A stretch of DNA of 64,000 nt, taken from the NCBI GenBank assembly GCA_943787785.1, contig CALSNT010000010.1, positions 1 through 64,000 on the forward strand. The letters are read 5' to 3'. The position numbers were made by a program, and so were the translations under genes. This DNA comes from an uncultured Paracoccaceae bacterium (GTDB taxonomy: Bacteria > Pseudomonadota > Alphaproteobacteria > Rhodobacterales > Rhodobacteraceae). Below are positions 54,493 through 62,928 of this stretch, piece by piece. Positions within the stretch are counted from its first letter, which is position 1, and every line of letters begins with the position of its first letter. The notes under the pieces are model-generated. The model was not told the origin of the DNA. It worked only from the letters and a program-made list of their open reading frames with translations, and made no database searches.

Positions 54493-54526
54493 CAATCAAA
54501 CCGGACCACACGATGGGGGCACGCCA

Positions 54527-55076
54527 GGGCATCGTTTGACAGCTGTACTGTTCCCCAGGTTTTGCCCGGATCGCCTGACTTAACTCGCAAGATGACATAG
54601 TCCGGAGCACCTTCGGGCCCCGGTGTCCCGAACTCAATCGGCGAAGAAGTGGCGACTTCGTATTGGTCCGTTCCTTCTTTGACACCCGCCGAAAGATACC
54701 CCATCGACAACACACCGGCGCGCACAAGGTTGTTCCCGGACGCATCAAATATGCAGTGCGCGTTTGTTAAGATCAGATCGTCGGACACAAGAGCAGCCGT
54801 GCAATAGGCCGATTTTCCGGTTTTGAATTCCACGGCCAGTCTTCCGACTGGGCGGGCCAGCTGGCGATATAAGTCCTGAGGGTGAAATTGGTTCAGCGGT
54901 GTCGTATCGTCGTCACCGACCAGCTGTTCCAGGCCCGAACTCTCAAACACCGGCGGGTCCAGGTCATAGATGGAGCCGAAGAATTCGATGCTTTGCGCGA
55001 CTGCGCCGGAAAGCGGCGCGGTCAGAAACAGAACAAACCCAAGTAGGGACCAAGCCGTCCGCCGCCACTTCGCCAT
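54527..55076 (-). pseudogene. Trypsin-like serine protease, cut before its catalytic serine
   Basis: The protein begins with a signal peptide (WSLLGFVLFLTAPLSGAVAQ). The catalytic His is in DLILTNAHCIFDASGNNLVR and the Asp in PEGAPDYVILRVKSGDPG, as in family S1. Native sequence ends at 54527 where IS3 copy B begins, about 183 codons in; the present frame reads into the element and stops at 54489. The Ser-containing GDSGG region is therefore gone and the product cannot be an active protease. Confidence 0.85.
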
Positions 55077-55101
55077 GCCCCCCCCCTGTATGCTCTGCTC
55101 C

Positions 55102-55121
55102 CTAGGCCTAGCAGCCTAGGC
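55102..55121. repeat. Short hairpin upstream of the protease gene
   Basis: CCTAGGC and GCCTAGG face each other across a 6-nt spacer at about 55102-55121, upstream of the protease start on the other strand. It could be an operator or hairpin. No function is assigned. Confidence 0.4.
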
Positions 55122-55252
55122 TGATTTGCCCTTGGACTGTATATTAAATTGACTCCACCAAATGGGCGCTCAGGCCAGCGGTTCAAGTGGTCCGCCCGTT
55201 GGCCGTCTAGCCGGCACCGTAACGCGCCGCACCTGAACCAAGGGGTAAAGAC

Positions 55253-55549
55253 ATGGCTACCGACAAAGTTCACATCTTTGGCCAGCAATGCCAGGCCCCC
55301 CGCTGTCAGGCAAAATCAAAGCGATCCGGCATCCAGTGCCGCAGGGCAGCCATGCGAGGTATGCGGGTATGTCGCACCCACGGCGGTGCCTCCACCGGCC
55401 CCAAGACGACAGAGGGCCGCGCGCGATGTGGTGCTGCCAAGAATGTACATGGCCGCGAGACCCGAGAGAAACGCCGGAAACGCGCTGAGAAGCTACGGGA
55501 ACTCCGGGGCCTGGAGGGCGTGATGAAATTGCTGGGGATGTTTGAGTGA
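55253..55549 (+). CDS. Small Cys/His-rich phage-type protein (HGG-STGPKT motif)
   Basis: The 98-residue basic protein contains CQAPRCQAKSKRSGIQCRRA, then MRGMRVCRTHGGASTGPKTT, and a Lys/Arg-rich C-terminal helix (REKRRKRAEKLRELRGLEGV). The spacing C-x(4)-C...C-x(n)-C-x2-HGG suggests a small metal-binding knuckle. Such proteins are frequent near prophages and plasmids in Rhodobacterales; their function is not known to me. A start at ATG 55253 is used. Confidence 0.7.
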   Translation: MATDKVHIFGQQCQAPRCQAKSKRSGIQCRRAAMRGMRVCRTHGGASTGPKTTEGRARCGAAKNVHGRETREKRRKRAEKLRELRGLEGVMKLLGMFE

Positions 55550-55789
55550 CGCCCCGGCGCAAAATTAAACGCCGCAGGATAGGAACATAGCGGGTCATTC
55601 TTGGTTATTAGGGTTCGGGCAAGCGGCTTGATCTGCGCGCAATCAGGCGTCAAAATAACCGGTACGGCGTGCTACTTGGGGAATGTCGGTTAATATTTCA
55701 GCGCCGCCTCGGTTTTCATCACGCGCCGCTCTGGTTACACTCGGCACCGGTGCGCCCGCGATTTCATCACCTAACAGACTGCTGACACC

Positions 55790-56569
55790 GTGACAGACCC
55801 AAGCGTATTCTTGCAGGTTATCAACCTGGATCGCAGCCCGGACAGGCTGGACTGGATGACGGCCGCCCTGGGGCAACAGGGCATCGCCTTCAGCCGCCTG
55901 CCTGCCGTCGACGGAAAAGACCGCCCGCCCGAGGCATTGGGCGACTATGATCCCGAACGCTCACGCAGGGTGTTCGGACGCGAATTGTTGACGGGTGAGG
56001 TTGGCTGCTTTCAAAGCCACCTCAACGCGGCGCGGGCGTTTCTTGACGGTTCGCACGACATCGGGTTGGTGCTGGAAGACGACGTGAACGTCCCCGATGG
56101 CTTTGCAGGTGTGATCGAAACCCTGCAACGACTGGCGGGGCAGATCGGGCTGGAAAACTGGGATGTCATGCAGATTGGCCGCCCGACAAAGAAGTTTTTC
56201 ACTCCGTTGCAGATCACCGGGTTGCCCGAGGGGTTTCCAACGCCGCTTCGGGCAAGTTATCTGCCGGTGACCACCCATGCGATTGTCTGGTCGCGTCAGG
56301 GCGCACAGCGGTTTCTGGACAAACGCTCCTGCATCATCATGCCGGTGGACAACACCCTGAAATCGCATATCTGCCGGGTCGGCGGTGGGATCGGTTTTGA
56401 CAAGGCCCTGGTGCGGCCCCTCAATCAGGGAAGCCTGATCAACGATGGCGATCCGCGCGCGCGCAAAGGGCAGCGCAGCGAAATCAGCCGGTTCCACGTC
56501 ATCTCGACCCGGCGCAGATTTGTGAATTACTGGCTGGCGGCACGGCAGAATCGTCGCGCGACCGGGTGA
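55790..56569 (+). CDS. Glycosyltransferase family 25 protein
   Basis: Starts at GTG 55790. The 259-residue protein shows VFLQVINLDRSPDRLDWMTA (family N-terminus), GEVGCFQSHLNAARAFLDGS and the metal-binding acidic motif GLVLEDDVNVPDGF, then a C-terminal MPVDNTLKSHICRVGGG. GT25 enzymes transfer galactose or similar sugars to lipopolysaccharide. It lies in the accessory region with GT4 and gmd further right. It converges on the remnant at 56581 across repeated CACGTG sequences. Confidence 0.9.
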   Translation: MTDPSVFLQVINLDRSPDRLDWMTAALGQQGIAFSRLPAVDGKDRPPEALGDYDPERSRRVFGRELLTGEVGCFQSHLNAARAFLDGSHDIGLVLEDDVNVPDGFAGVIETLQRLAGQIGLENWDVMQIGRPTKKFFTPLQITGLPEGFPTPLRASYLPVTTHAIVWSRQGAQRFLDKRSCIIMPVDNTLKSHICRVGGGIGFDKALVRPLNQGSLINDGDPRARKGQRSEISRFHVISTRRRFVNYWLAARQNRRATG

Positions 56570-56580
56570 CGTGTCACGTG

Positions 56581-56745
56581 TCACGTGGGCGGGTCGATAT
56601 GGCCCCAGCGCGCCATATCCTCAAGCGCATCCCGGATCATGGCCCGGGGATCGCCATAGTCGATGCCAAGCGCGCGCTGACTTTTCGCGTTGTCCAGCTT
56701 CGGCAACCGCCCCAGATGCGTGCGCAGATACCCACGCTGTTCACC
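56581..56745 (-). pseudogene. C-terminal fragment of an NAD-dependent epimerase/dehydratase-like protein
   Basis: The last 50 or so codons read GYLRTHLGRLPKLDNAKSQR and ALGIDYGDPRAMIRDALEDM, then ARWGHIDPPT. This looks like the C-terminus of dihydroflavonol-reductase-like epimerases (substrate-domain helix ending in W-G-H). It follows, in a different frame, a phage-type gene whose own 3' end is missing. I therefore read the locus as a fusion of two remnants and not as a simple frameshift, although the latter cannot be excluded. Confidence 0.5.
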
Positions 56746-57131
56746 GGCTGGCCCGACCCACTGCCGGTCAGGAAGTGCACGCAAGTGAGGTCGCCCTCGC
56801 GGCTGTCCTTGTGGGTTGAGATGAAGCCACCGGGCTCGATGACGAGAGCGCGGTTTTCGCAATGGTCGGGGTCGAGATACTTGGCCCAAGGGCCGAGCAC
56901 GGCACGCGCGCAGGCGAAGAGATGGACTTTCAGGGCCTGACCTGCGTCGCTTGTCTCGAGGATGCCGCGCACACGGCGCTTGCGCGCTTGGCCATCGACC
57001 CGCTCGCCAGTTGCTTCGACGGCGGCGATGGCCTCGTCGGCCAGTTGCCTATTCACCACCCAGTCGACTGGCGTCTCGAAGAACGTGACCCGCGTCGGCC
57101 AAAGGTCGATACTCGTGCTCCGGATTTCCAT
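56746..57131 (-). pseudogene. Phage-type 2OG-Fe(II) oxygenase-like protein, 3' end lost
   Basis: ATG 57131 (MEIRSTSIDLWPTRVTFFET) directly follows the preceding small gene. The sequence RALVIEPGGFISTHKDSREG, with DLTCVHFL after it, has the H-x-D motif and strand order of phage-encoded 2-oxoglutarate/Fe(II) oxygenase-like proteins. The second iron-ligand His and the Arg that binds 2-oxoglutarate are missing because the frame changes to an unrelated fragment near 56750. It is the second such gene of the tail module. Confidence 0.5.
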
Positions 57132-57133
57132 CG

Positions 57134-57427
57134 TCAGCACCGGCAGTTGCAGTTGCAGTTATAGAACTGGCGGTTCGCCGTGATGGTGACCGCTCCGGTG
57201 CTGCCGCCGCCAGAGAGCGATCCGACATAGCAGTTCGATGTGCAAGCGCCGCCCCCACAGTTCTGATAAAGAAGCCCGCCGAGGCTCTGGCCGGACGTGG
57301 GCGTCGTGTTGCTTACAGATACCGCGCTGATGTCGCCGGTGCCGATCGCGGGCTTGTTGGCGATGCGCGACCAGTCCACGTTTCCGCTGTCATCGATCAC
57401 GATGGTGGTTCCGACCTTATAGGCCAT
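57134..57427 (-). CDS. Small tail-module protein ending in Asn-Cys repeats
   Basis: The 97-residue protein begins MAYKVGTTIVIDDSGNVDWS and RIANKP, a start typical of small phage structural or tail-tip proteins. The second half is Gly-, Ser- and Cys-rich (YQNCGGGACTSNCYVGSLSG) and ends QFYNCNCNCRC. No signal peptide. The ATG overlaps the upstream oxygenase-like gene by 11 bp and its stop is 3 bp from the next start, so it is the middle gene of a compact operon. It is the only gene in this module that reads intact. Function unknown. Confidence 0.7.
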   Translation of the reverse strand: MAYKVGTTIVIDDSGNVDWSRIANKPAIGTGDISAVSVSNTTPTSGQSLGGLLYQNCGGGACTSNCYVGSLSGGGSTGAVTITANRQFYNCNCNCRC

Positions 57428-58157
57428 GGCTGCCTCCTTGCGCCTGATGGGCCAGGATCTCGGAGAGACCGGCCTTGCAGTGGGAATTCGGAAGTGTGAG
57501 CGAGCAGAGGACCGGGATGCACATCCGCTCCTCGCCCTCGAAGTAGGTGCTGTCGTGGGGCACATGGCCCTCGAAGACGAGCATGGAGCCCGTGCGCGGC
57601 TCGACCGCATACCAGCCGCCGACATAGGCGTCCGGGTTGTTGCAGGGCCAGAGCCGCTTGCCGACATTGGCCGGATCGTAAAAGCGCACTGCCCCGCGAT
57701 GGAGCGAGGTCTTGGGACAATCCGCGTCCAGCACCACCCGTGGGTAATAGGTGCAGACGATGTCGGTCTGGATATGGGTGTGGGCATTGATCCCGACGTT
57801 TTCGCGGCGGCGCGCCGCTGCCAGAAGGTGTCCGACATCATCCGGAAATCGCCCGTGTGATCGTAGCCATAGGCCAGCTGCAGATATTCCCGCACCCCGG
57901 CCGCCACCATCTGCGCCAGAACTGCGATCGCCGGGTCGCGCCGGTCCATCAGGAAGTTGTGGCGCAGATGCCCGAGGTGGTTGGTCTGATCCCCCACATT
58001 GCGCCCGTCACCCGCTTCCCGAATGCGGTTCGCCACCGCGTCCTCGGCCGCCAGCGCGTGCAGGCGGTCATTGAAGCCCTCGGGCATCTCCCAATGCTTG
58101 TGCAAGACGAAGGCCGGGATAGATCAGCTGGAACTCGGTCGTGGTCGCGATCTCCAT
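57417..58157 (-). pseudogene. 2OG-Fe(II) oxygenase-like phage protein with two frameshifts
   Basis: Joining three frames gives MEIATTTEFQLIYP-AFVLHKHWEMPEGFNDR..., then ENVGINAHTHIQTDIVCTYY, GKRLWPCNNPDAYVGGWYAV and MLVFEGHVPHDSTYFEGEER. The H-x-(T)-H near INAHTH, VFEGHVPHDS and an Arg in GEERMC support an oxygenase-like double-stranded beta-helix. An extra C at the CCC near 58117 and a missing base near 57810 break the frame. It starts within the stop of the upstream gene (TGATG). Confidence 0.65.
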
Positions 58158-59063
58158 CACACGACCTCCAGGATGATCTTGCCGATCGCGGTGTAGTGCT
58201 CGGTGTTGATCTTGACCGCGATCTGGTCTCCCGGGCTGAGCCCCAACGCCTCGACGGCAAAGCTGCCCGCCCCGCTTATGTCCGTCGTCAGCCGCCGTTT
58301 CGGCAGATAGCCGGCGTCGCTCTCGAGCTTCAGGCCAAGTTCATGGGCGCAGGGCGCGCCATCCCCATTCCAGCGCAGCGCGATCGGCACATGAGCCCGC
58401 CCTCCCGCAGGCACGGTCACCGTCTCGGTCGCCACCGCGTGGAAGTAGAACTGCTTGAACCACTGCCCGTCATTCGGGATCGTCGCGTCATCGATCCGGC
58501 CGGCGGCAGTGGTGCCGTTCAGCAGGATCGGGTCCTGATCGCAAAGGATCTCGATCCGGGCCGAGGACAGCGGCCCCTTGATCGGCATGAAGATCACCAG
58601 CGCATTCGAGGCCTGCATACGCGCGCGGTGGCGAAACGACAGGTCGACCTTCTCGCGCGCCGATTGGGCGAAGCGATTGCGCCAGGGCTGCGGAAACCCC
58701 GCATTGTCGGTCATGATGTCGATCAGATGCGTGATCGGTGATTTCATCATGACCGCGCATCCCGTCTGGGAAGACGTAGGAGCGCCCCTTGTAGATCCCG
58801 CCATGCGGGCGGCCCGGCAGGTCCGGAACGAAGATCCCGTTACCGCGCAGATCGACGAAGCCCGCGCCATCGGCATAATCATATGGGGTCGCGAGTTCTG
58901 CCGCGAGATTGGCCCAGGTCATGACCCCGACGCCGTCTCGGACTCCTTCGCCAGCATCGCAGGGCGCAAAGACCGCGATCCCCGCATAATTCTCCTGTAC
59001 ATCGACGGCGTAATGCAGCCGCGAGCCTGTGTTGTAGATGACATGCAGACCGGTCTCGATCAC
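58157..59063 (-). pseudogene. Tail-module protein of unknown function, frameshifted
   Basis: GTG 59063 (MIETGLHVIYNTGSRLHYAV) overlaps the stop of the tail-fibre stub (GTGA). The first frame continues through DGAGFVDLRGNGIFVPDLPG and GGIYKGRSYVFPDG. The rest lies in another frame (MMKSPITHLIDIMTDNAGFP, FYFHAVATETVTVPAGGRAH, NTEHYTAIGKIILEVV). One extra base near 58760 explains the shift. Repeated beta-rich segments suggest a structural or tail-associated protein. I cannot name a family. Confidence 0.6.
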
Positions 59064-59158
59064 GGCGCGCTCCTTTTCAGCTGCTCGACCTGCGTGGCCA
59101 GGTCCTTGATGGCCTCGACGAGGAGGCCCACGAGATTGCCGTAGGCCAGACGCAGCAC
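59060..59158 (-). pseudogene. C-terminal stub of a tail-fibre protein
   Basis: The frame LRLAYGNLVGLLVEAIKDLA, ending TQVEQLKRSAP, resembles the last helices of phage tail fibres with an intramolecular chaperone (short coiled coil after Y-x-x-L-V-x-L-L-x-E-A-I). Everything upstream has been replaced by an IS21 remnant that joins at about 59158. Confidence 0.6.
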
Positions 59159-59292
59159 AGCCGGGCCAGATAGCGGACATGGTCCACGCCCTCTGCGGCG
59201 CAGATACGCGCTTGCTTGTCGTGCTCACGCAGGAATGTGGGCAACCGCAGGGTTTTGAGGTGATGGGCCAGAAGCAGTTCAGGAGCCTCGGT
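59158..59292 (-). pseudogene. IstB fragment of an IS21-family element
   Basis: The frame TEAPELLLAHHLKTLRLPTF, then LREHDKQARICAAEGVDHVR and YLARL, is the N-terminus of the IS21 helper ATPase IstB. It ends at about 59158 where tail-gene DNA begins. Its start codon is merged with istA at the shared stretch CTGACCGAGGCT. Confidence 0.85.
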
Positions 59293-60175
59293 CAGCCTCC
59301 AGCCGTTCGCCGATACTGACCTTGTGACCGCGCAGCATGTCGGCCTGCCGTTTGCGGCATTGTTCTTCAAGGTAGTCGTTGAACGCATCCCAATGGGCAA
59401 AGCGCGGGATCGGTACCATGAAGTTGCGCCGCCCGTACCCAACAAGGCCTTCGACTTTGCCCTTATCATTGCCCTTGCCGGGACGGCCATAACGGTCACC
59501 GATCACATAATGAGAGAGCATCGCGCTGAACCGCTGGGTTCTCTGGCGGGTGTCATCCGGCATGATCTTCGCCACAAGGCAGCGATCATTGTCGTAAAGG
59601 ACAGAGCGCGGCACCGCGCCAAAAAAGCCAAAGGCATGTACGTGCCCGTCCAGCCAGGCTTCGGTGTTCGCCGCAGGATACGCGCGGATGTAGCAGGCAT
59701 CACTGTGGGGCAAATCAAGCGCAAAGAAGAACGCCTTTTGCTCGACACCGCCGATCACAACCAGCGCTTCGCCAAAGTCGGCCTGGGCGTGTCCAGGCGG
59801 ATGGCTCAGCGGAACAAACATCTCCTTGCCGGAGCGCTTCCTGGATCGGACGTAGTCTTTGACAATCGTGTAACCGCCACCGAACCCACATTCGTCACGT
59901 AGCCGTTCAAAGATCCGCTTGGCCGTATGGCGCTGCTTGCGGGGACGGGTCTTGTCTTCCGCAAGCCATTGGTCGATCTGACCCGTATAAGGATCAAGCC
60001 TGGGACGCCTGATCGGCGCCGTTCGCCGATATCCGGGCGGCTCAGAATACGCCAACATCTTCGAAACACTGTCCCGGCTAAGCCCAAAATCCCGGGCAAT
60101 CCGGCGCCCGCTCAACCCTTCCTCAAAGTGAGCGTGGCGAACCTTCAAATACAAATCCACGGTGAAAATCCCCAA
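59279..60175 (-). pseudogene. IS21-family transposase IstA, 3' part deleted
   Basis: The first 296 or so codons are IstA: a helix-turn-helix (GLSGRRIARDFGLSRDSVSK), the DDE core with HPPGHAQADFGEALVVIGGV (first Asp), RSVLYDNDRCLVAKIMPDDT (second Asp), and GNDKGKVEGLVGYGRRNFMV (Glu). About 500 residues are usual; here the frame stops at 59279 after GERLEADRGS, exactly where istB sequence begins. A deletion at a short homology has removed the C-terminus of istA and the start of istB. The start at 60175 is TTG. Confidence 0.9.
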
Positions 60176-60235
60176 GCCCTCCCATCAAATGAAAGGGCAA
60201 AAGTGGCCGACTTTTACGCCGCCCGCGACAGCACT

Positions 60236-60598
60236 GTGCCGCCGCTACCGTGGCCGAGTATTGCTCCGCCGTTCTCAATTAAGCGGGCAACCCGCAAACA
60301 CTATTCATCCGAGGAGAAGATCAGGATCGTCCTGGACGGCTTGCGTGGTGAGGACAGCATTGCCGAGCTGTGCCGTCGTGAAGGCATATCGCAGGGCATC
60401 TATTACAAGTGGTCCAAGGACTTCATGGAGGCCGGAAAGAAGCGTCTGGCGGGTGATACGGCACGCGCTGCGAACACTGACGAGGTGAAAGAGCTGCGCC
60501 GCGAGGCAAAGGATCTCAAGGAAGTCGTCGCGGAGCAGACGCTCGAACTGCGTCTTCTCAAAAAAAGCATGACAGGCGATGGGGGCGACCACGAATGA
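60236..60598 (+). CDS. IS3-family OrfA of a second type
   Basis: From GTG 60236 the frame encodes about 120 residues with the helix-turn-helix (RKHYSSEEKIRIVLDGLRGE, SIAELCRREGISQGIYYKWS) and a C-terminal coiled coil (LKEVVAEQTLELRLLKKSMT). It differs from OrfA of the 1228-bp element, so this is a separate IS3-type insertion. It sits at the upstream end of the IS21 remnant, suggesting nesting. Its stop overlaps the OrfB start (ATGA). Confidence 0.85.
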   Translation: MPPLPWPSIAPPFSIKRATRKHYSSEEKIRIVLDGLRGEDSIAELCRREGISQGIYYKWSKDFMEAGKKRLAGDTARAANTDEVKELRREAKDLKEVVAEQTLELRLLKKSMTGDGGDHE

Positions 60599-61579
60599 GG
60601 TATCCTGCATCTGAGAAGTTGGAGATCATCCGGCTTGTCGAGGAAAGCCATCTGTCGGCCCGCCTGACATTGGCAAAACTGGGCATCCCCCGCACCACAT
60701 TCTATCGCTGGTATGATCGGTATCTGCAGCGTGGTGAGGCTGGTTTGCAGGATCAACTCTCCCAAGCCAAAACACGTCTGGAACCGCGTTCCTGATGAGG
60801 TGAAACGCAAAGTTGTCGACTTCGCCTTGAAAGAGACAGAGCTGTCCCCGCGCGAGCTGGCTGTGACGTTCACAGACCAAGAACGCTACTTTGTGTCAGA
60901 ATCTACGGTATATCGCGTGCTGAAGGCGCATGACCTGATCACCAGCCCAGCCTTTATCGTCATCAAAGCAGCCAGATGAGTTCAAAGCATAAGACAACGG
61001 CGATCAACCAGCTTTGGCAAACCGACTTCACCTACATCAAGGTGCTCGGCTGGGGCTGGTTCTATCTCAGCACGGTCCTCGACGATTACAGCCGCTACAT
61101 CGTCTCGTGGAAGCTTTGCGCCAACATGCGGGCAGAAGACGTGACCGACACGCTGGACCTTGCATTGCAGGCATCGGGATGTGACCAGGTTCACGTCGTC
61201 CACAAGCCGCGCCTCCTGAGCGACAACGGCTCAAGTTACGTCTCAGGGGACCTGGCTGAATGGCTGCAAGACAAGGGCATGAAGCACTCTCGCGGTGCGC
61301 CATATCATCCGCAAACCCAAGGCAAGATCGAACGCTGGCACCAGACCCTCAAGAACCGCATCCTGTTGGAAAACTACTTCCTGCCGGGCGATCTCGAAGC
61401 CCAGATCGAAGCCTTCGTCGACCACTACAATCACCAGCGCTATCCACGAGAGCATCAACAACGTCACACCGGCCGACGTCTACTTCGGGCGTGACAAAGC
61501 CATTCTAAAACAACGCGAAAGGATCAAACGAAAGACCATCGAAACGCGCCGCTTGCATCACCGCCAGCACGCCGCATAA
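60595..61579 (+). pseudogene. IS3-family OrfB of a second type, broken by frameshifts
   Basis: The protein must be read in several frames: MRYPASEKLEIIRLVEESHL ... GLQDQLSQ, then KRKVVDFALKETELSPRELA, then INQLWQTDFTYIKVLGWGWF (first Asp), LLSDNGSSYVSGDLAEWLQD (second Asp) and PQTQGKIERWHQTLKNRILL (Glu), and finally ESINNVTPADVYFGRDKAIL. Breaks lie near 60770, near 60978 and near 61440. The DDE residues are all present, so the gene decayed recently. It is not functional. Confidence 0.85.
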
Positions 61580-61812
61580 TCAAACCAACAAGATGAGCCA
61601 AACTCTCTCTTAGTTCAGGACGCCATTGGTCCCAAAAACCCTGACGACGGACAGTGAGCATCAGTTTATTTTGCAAGGCAATACATGTGCGTTGGAGCGG
61701 CACTCCACCTGTCGTAGCGTCGCTTGCGTGCTTGTGCTAATCCGGCGCAGCGAGGGCACGTTTGCCAGCCAAGCAGGATTCAAAGCTTCAAATGAATGCA
61801 AGAGCATCGCTT

Positions 61813-62928
61813 ATGTCAGAGGGTCCAGGAAAGCATCTGCGTCCCGGAATGCGCATGAATGGCTATCTTCTATCTGCCATCGGTCTGGGCGAGGCGCTGC
61901 GCAACCTTGGCCTGGCAGGAGAGGCTGCGGGAATTCCGCTTAGCTACAGGGCTGCACGACTGCCCGGGCGCGAGACATTCCGGAGTGCCGCAGACCTATT
62001 GCCGCGTTTCCATGCGCGTAAGGCGGAACTCTTCAGCTATGGGCTAACGCCCAATCCCGAGATGTTGCGCTACGCAGATCCCCGATCCTATCTCATCTGT
62101 TATCCGTTTTGGGAATTGTCAGGCCTCGTTCCTGAAATCGCCGATCCGGGGCCGATCCAAGAATACTGGGCACCGACACGGTTTATCGGTGCCGCACTTG
62201 AGCAGAGTTTCGATGACCATGGCCACTCTCCCCGCCCGGTGCATTGGGTTGCGCAACCCATACCTCTGCCCGACGCCATCGTCCCCCCTCGAGCCAATCG
62301 TGATGAATTGCGCGTCTACACCTTCTTCGACACCGACAGCTTTGTATCCCGAAAAAACCCGCAAGGTGCCATACGGGCCTTTTGTGCGGCCTTTCCAAAA
62401 GGTCAACGCGATGTGCGTCTGGTGGTCAAACTCAAAGGGGAACGGGACAAGGCGTTGCGAGGATGGTTGGCCGATCAGGCCGCCGCCGACAACCGCATCA
62501 CGGTGATCGATTCCGTCCTGAGCGCGGCGCAGATGCAGGAGTTGATGGCAGGTTGCGACGCCTTTCTGTCGCTCCATCGTTCCGAGGGATTTGGCCTCGG
62601 GCCCGCGGAAGCGATGGCGCAAGGTAAGGCTGTGGTCGCAAGCGCTTATGGGGGTGTTTGCGACTTTGTTAACGAGCAAACGGCCTATCCCGTCCCCTGC
62701 ATCGAGCGCCTGATTGCAGAGGGCGAATATGTCCACGCAGATGGACAAGTTTGGGGTGAGCCGGATATCGATGCTGCCGTCGCCGCACTTCGCAGGGTCT
62801 ATGACGCACCCGAGGATGTAGCGAGTAAGGCCAGCGCGGGCTTTGAGTTGCTGCAACGCCAGCACAGTTTTGCCGCTGTTGGTGCTCGAATGCTTGAGCG
62901 CCTCGAATATCTCGGGATGCTGGACTAA
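61813..62928 (+). CDS. Glycosyltransferase family 4 (GT-B) protein
   Basis: The start is uncertain: ATG 61813 is used, with 61762 (TTG) and 61849 (ATG) also possible. The C-terminal half shows the GT4 pattern: VRLVVKLKGERDKALRGWLA, VLSAAQMQELMAGCDAFLSL, and the nucleotide-sugar motif HRSEGFGLGPAEAMAQGKAV (E-x7-E), then VVASAYGGVCDFVN. It probably transfers a hexose or similar sugar to a surface glycan. It converges with gmd (4-bp overlap), suggesting a common polysaccharide role. Confidence 0.88.
   Translation: MSEGPGKHLRPGMRMNGYLLSAIGLGEALRNLGLAGEAAGIPLSYRAARLPGRETFRSAADLLPRFHARKAELFSYGLTPNPEMLRYADPRSYLICYPFWELSGLVPEIADPGPIQEYWAPTRFIGAALEQSFDDHGHSPRPVHWVAQPIPLPDAIVPPRANRDELRVYTFFDTDSFVSRKNPQGAIRAFCAAFPKGQRDVRLVVKLKGERDKALRGWLADQAAADNRITVIDSVLSAAQMQELMAGCDAFLSLHRSEGFGLGPAEAMAQGKAVVASAYGGVCDFVNEQTAYPVPCIERLIAEGEYVHADGQVWGEPDIDAAVAALRRVYDAPEDVASKASAGFELLQRQHSFAAVGARMLERLEYLGMLD

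Larger units (their letters stand above)
53299..54526 (+). mobile_element. IS3-family insertion sequence, copy B (1228 bp)
   Basis: Same length and almost the same sequence as copy A (24830-26057) but in opposite orientation. Ends are TGGAGTAGCCCCC at left and GGGGGCACGCCA at right. No target duplication is seen (ATA at left, GGG at right). A few bases differ near the orfA start (AACAGAG instead of AACGGCG before ATG; GAAGAG instead of GACGAG). It separates the dctM fragment from a truncated protease gene. Confidence 0.92.

Noticed and set aside
56566-56590. Repeated CACGTG/GTGTCACGTG near the GT25 stop as a regulatory array
   Set aside because: Too short, located at converging gene ends, and partly coding; no further copies seen.
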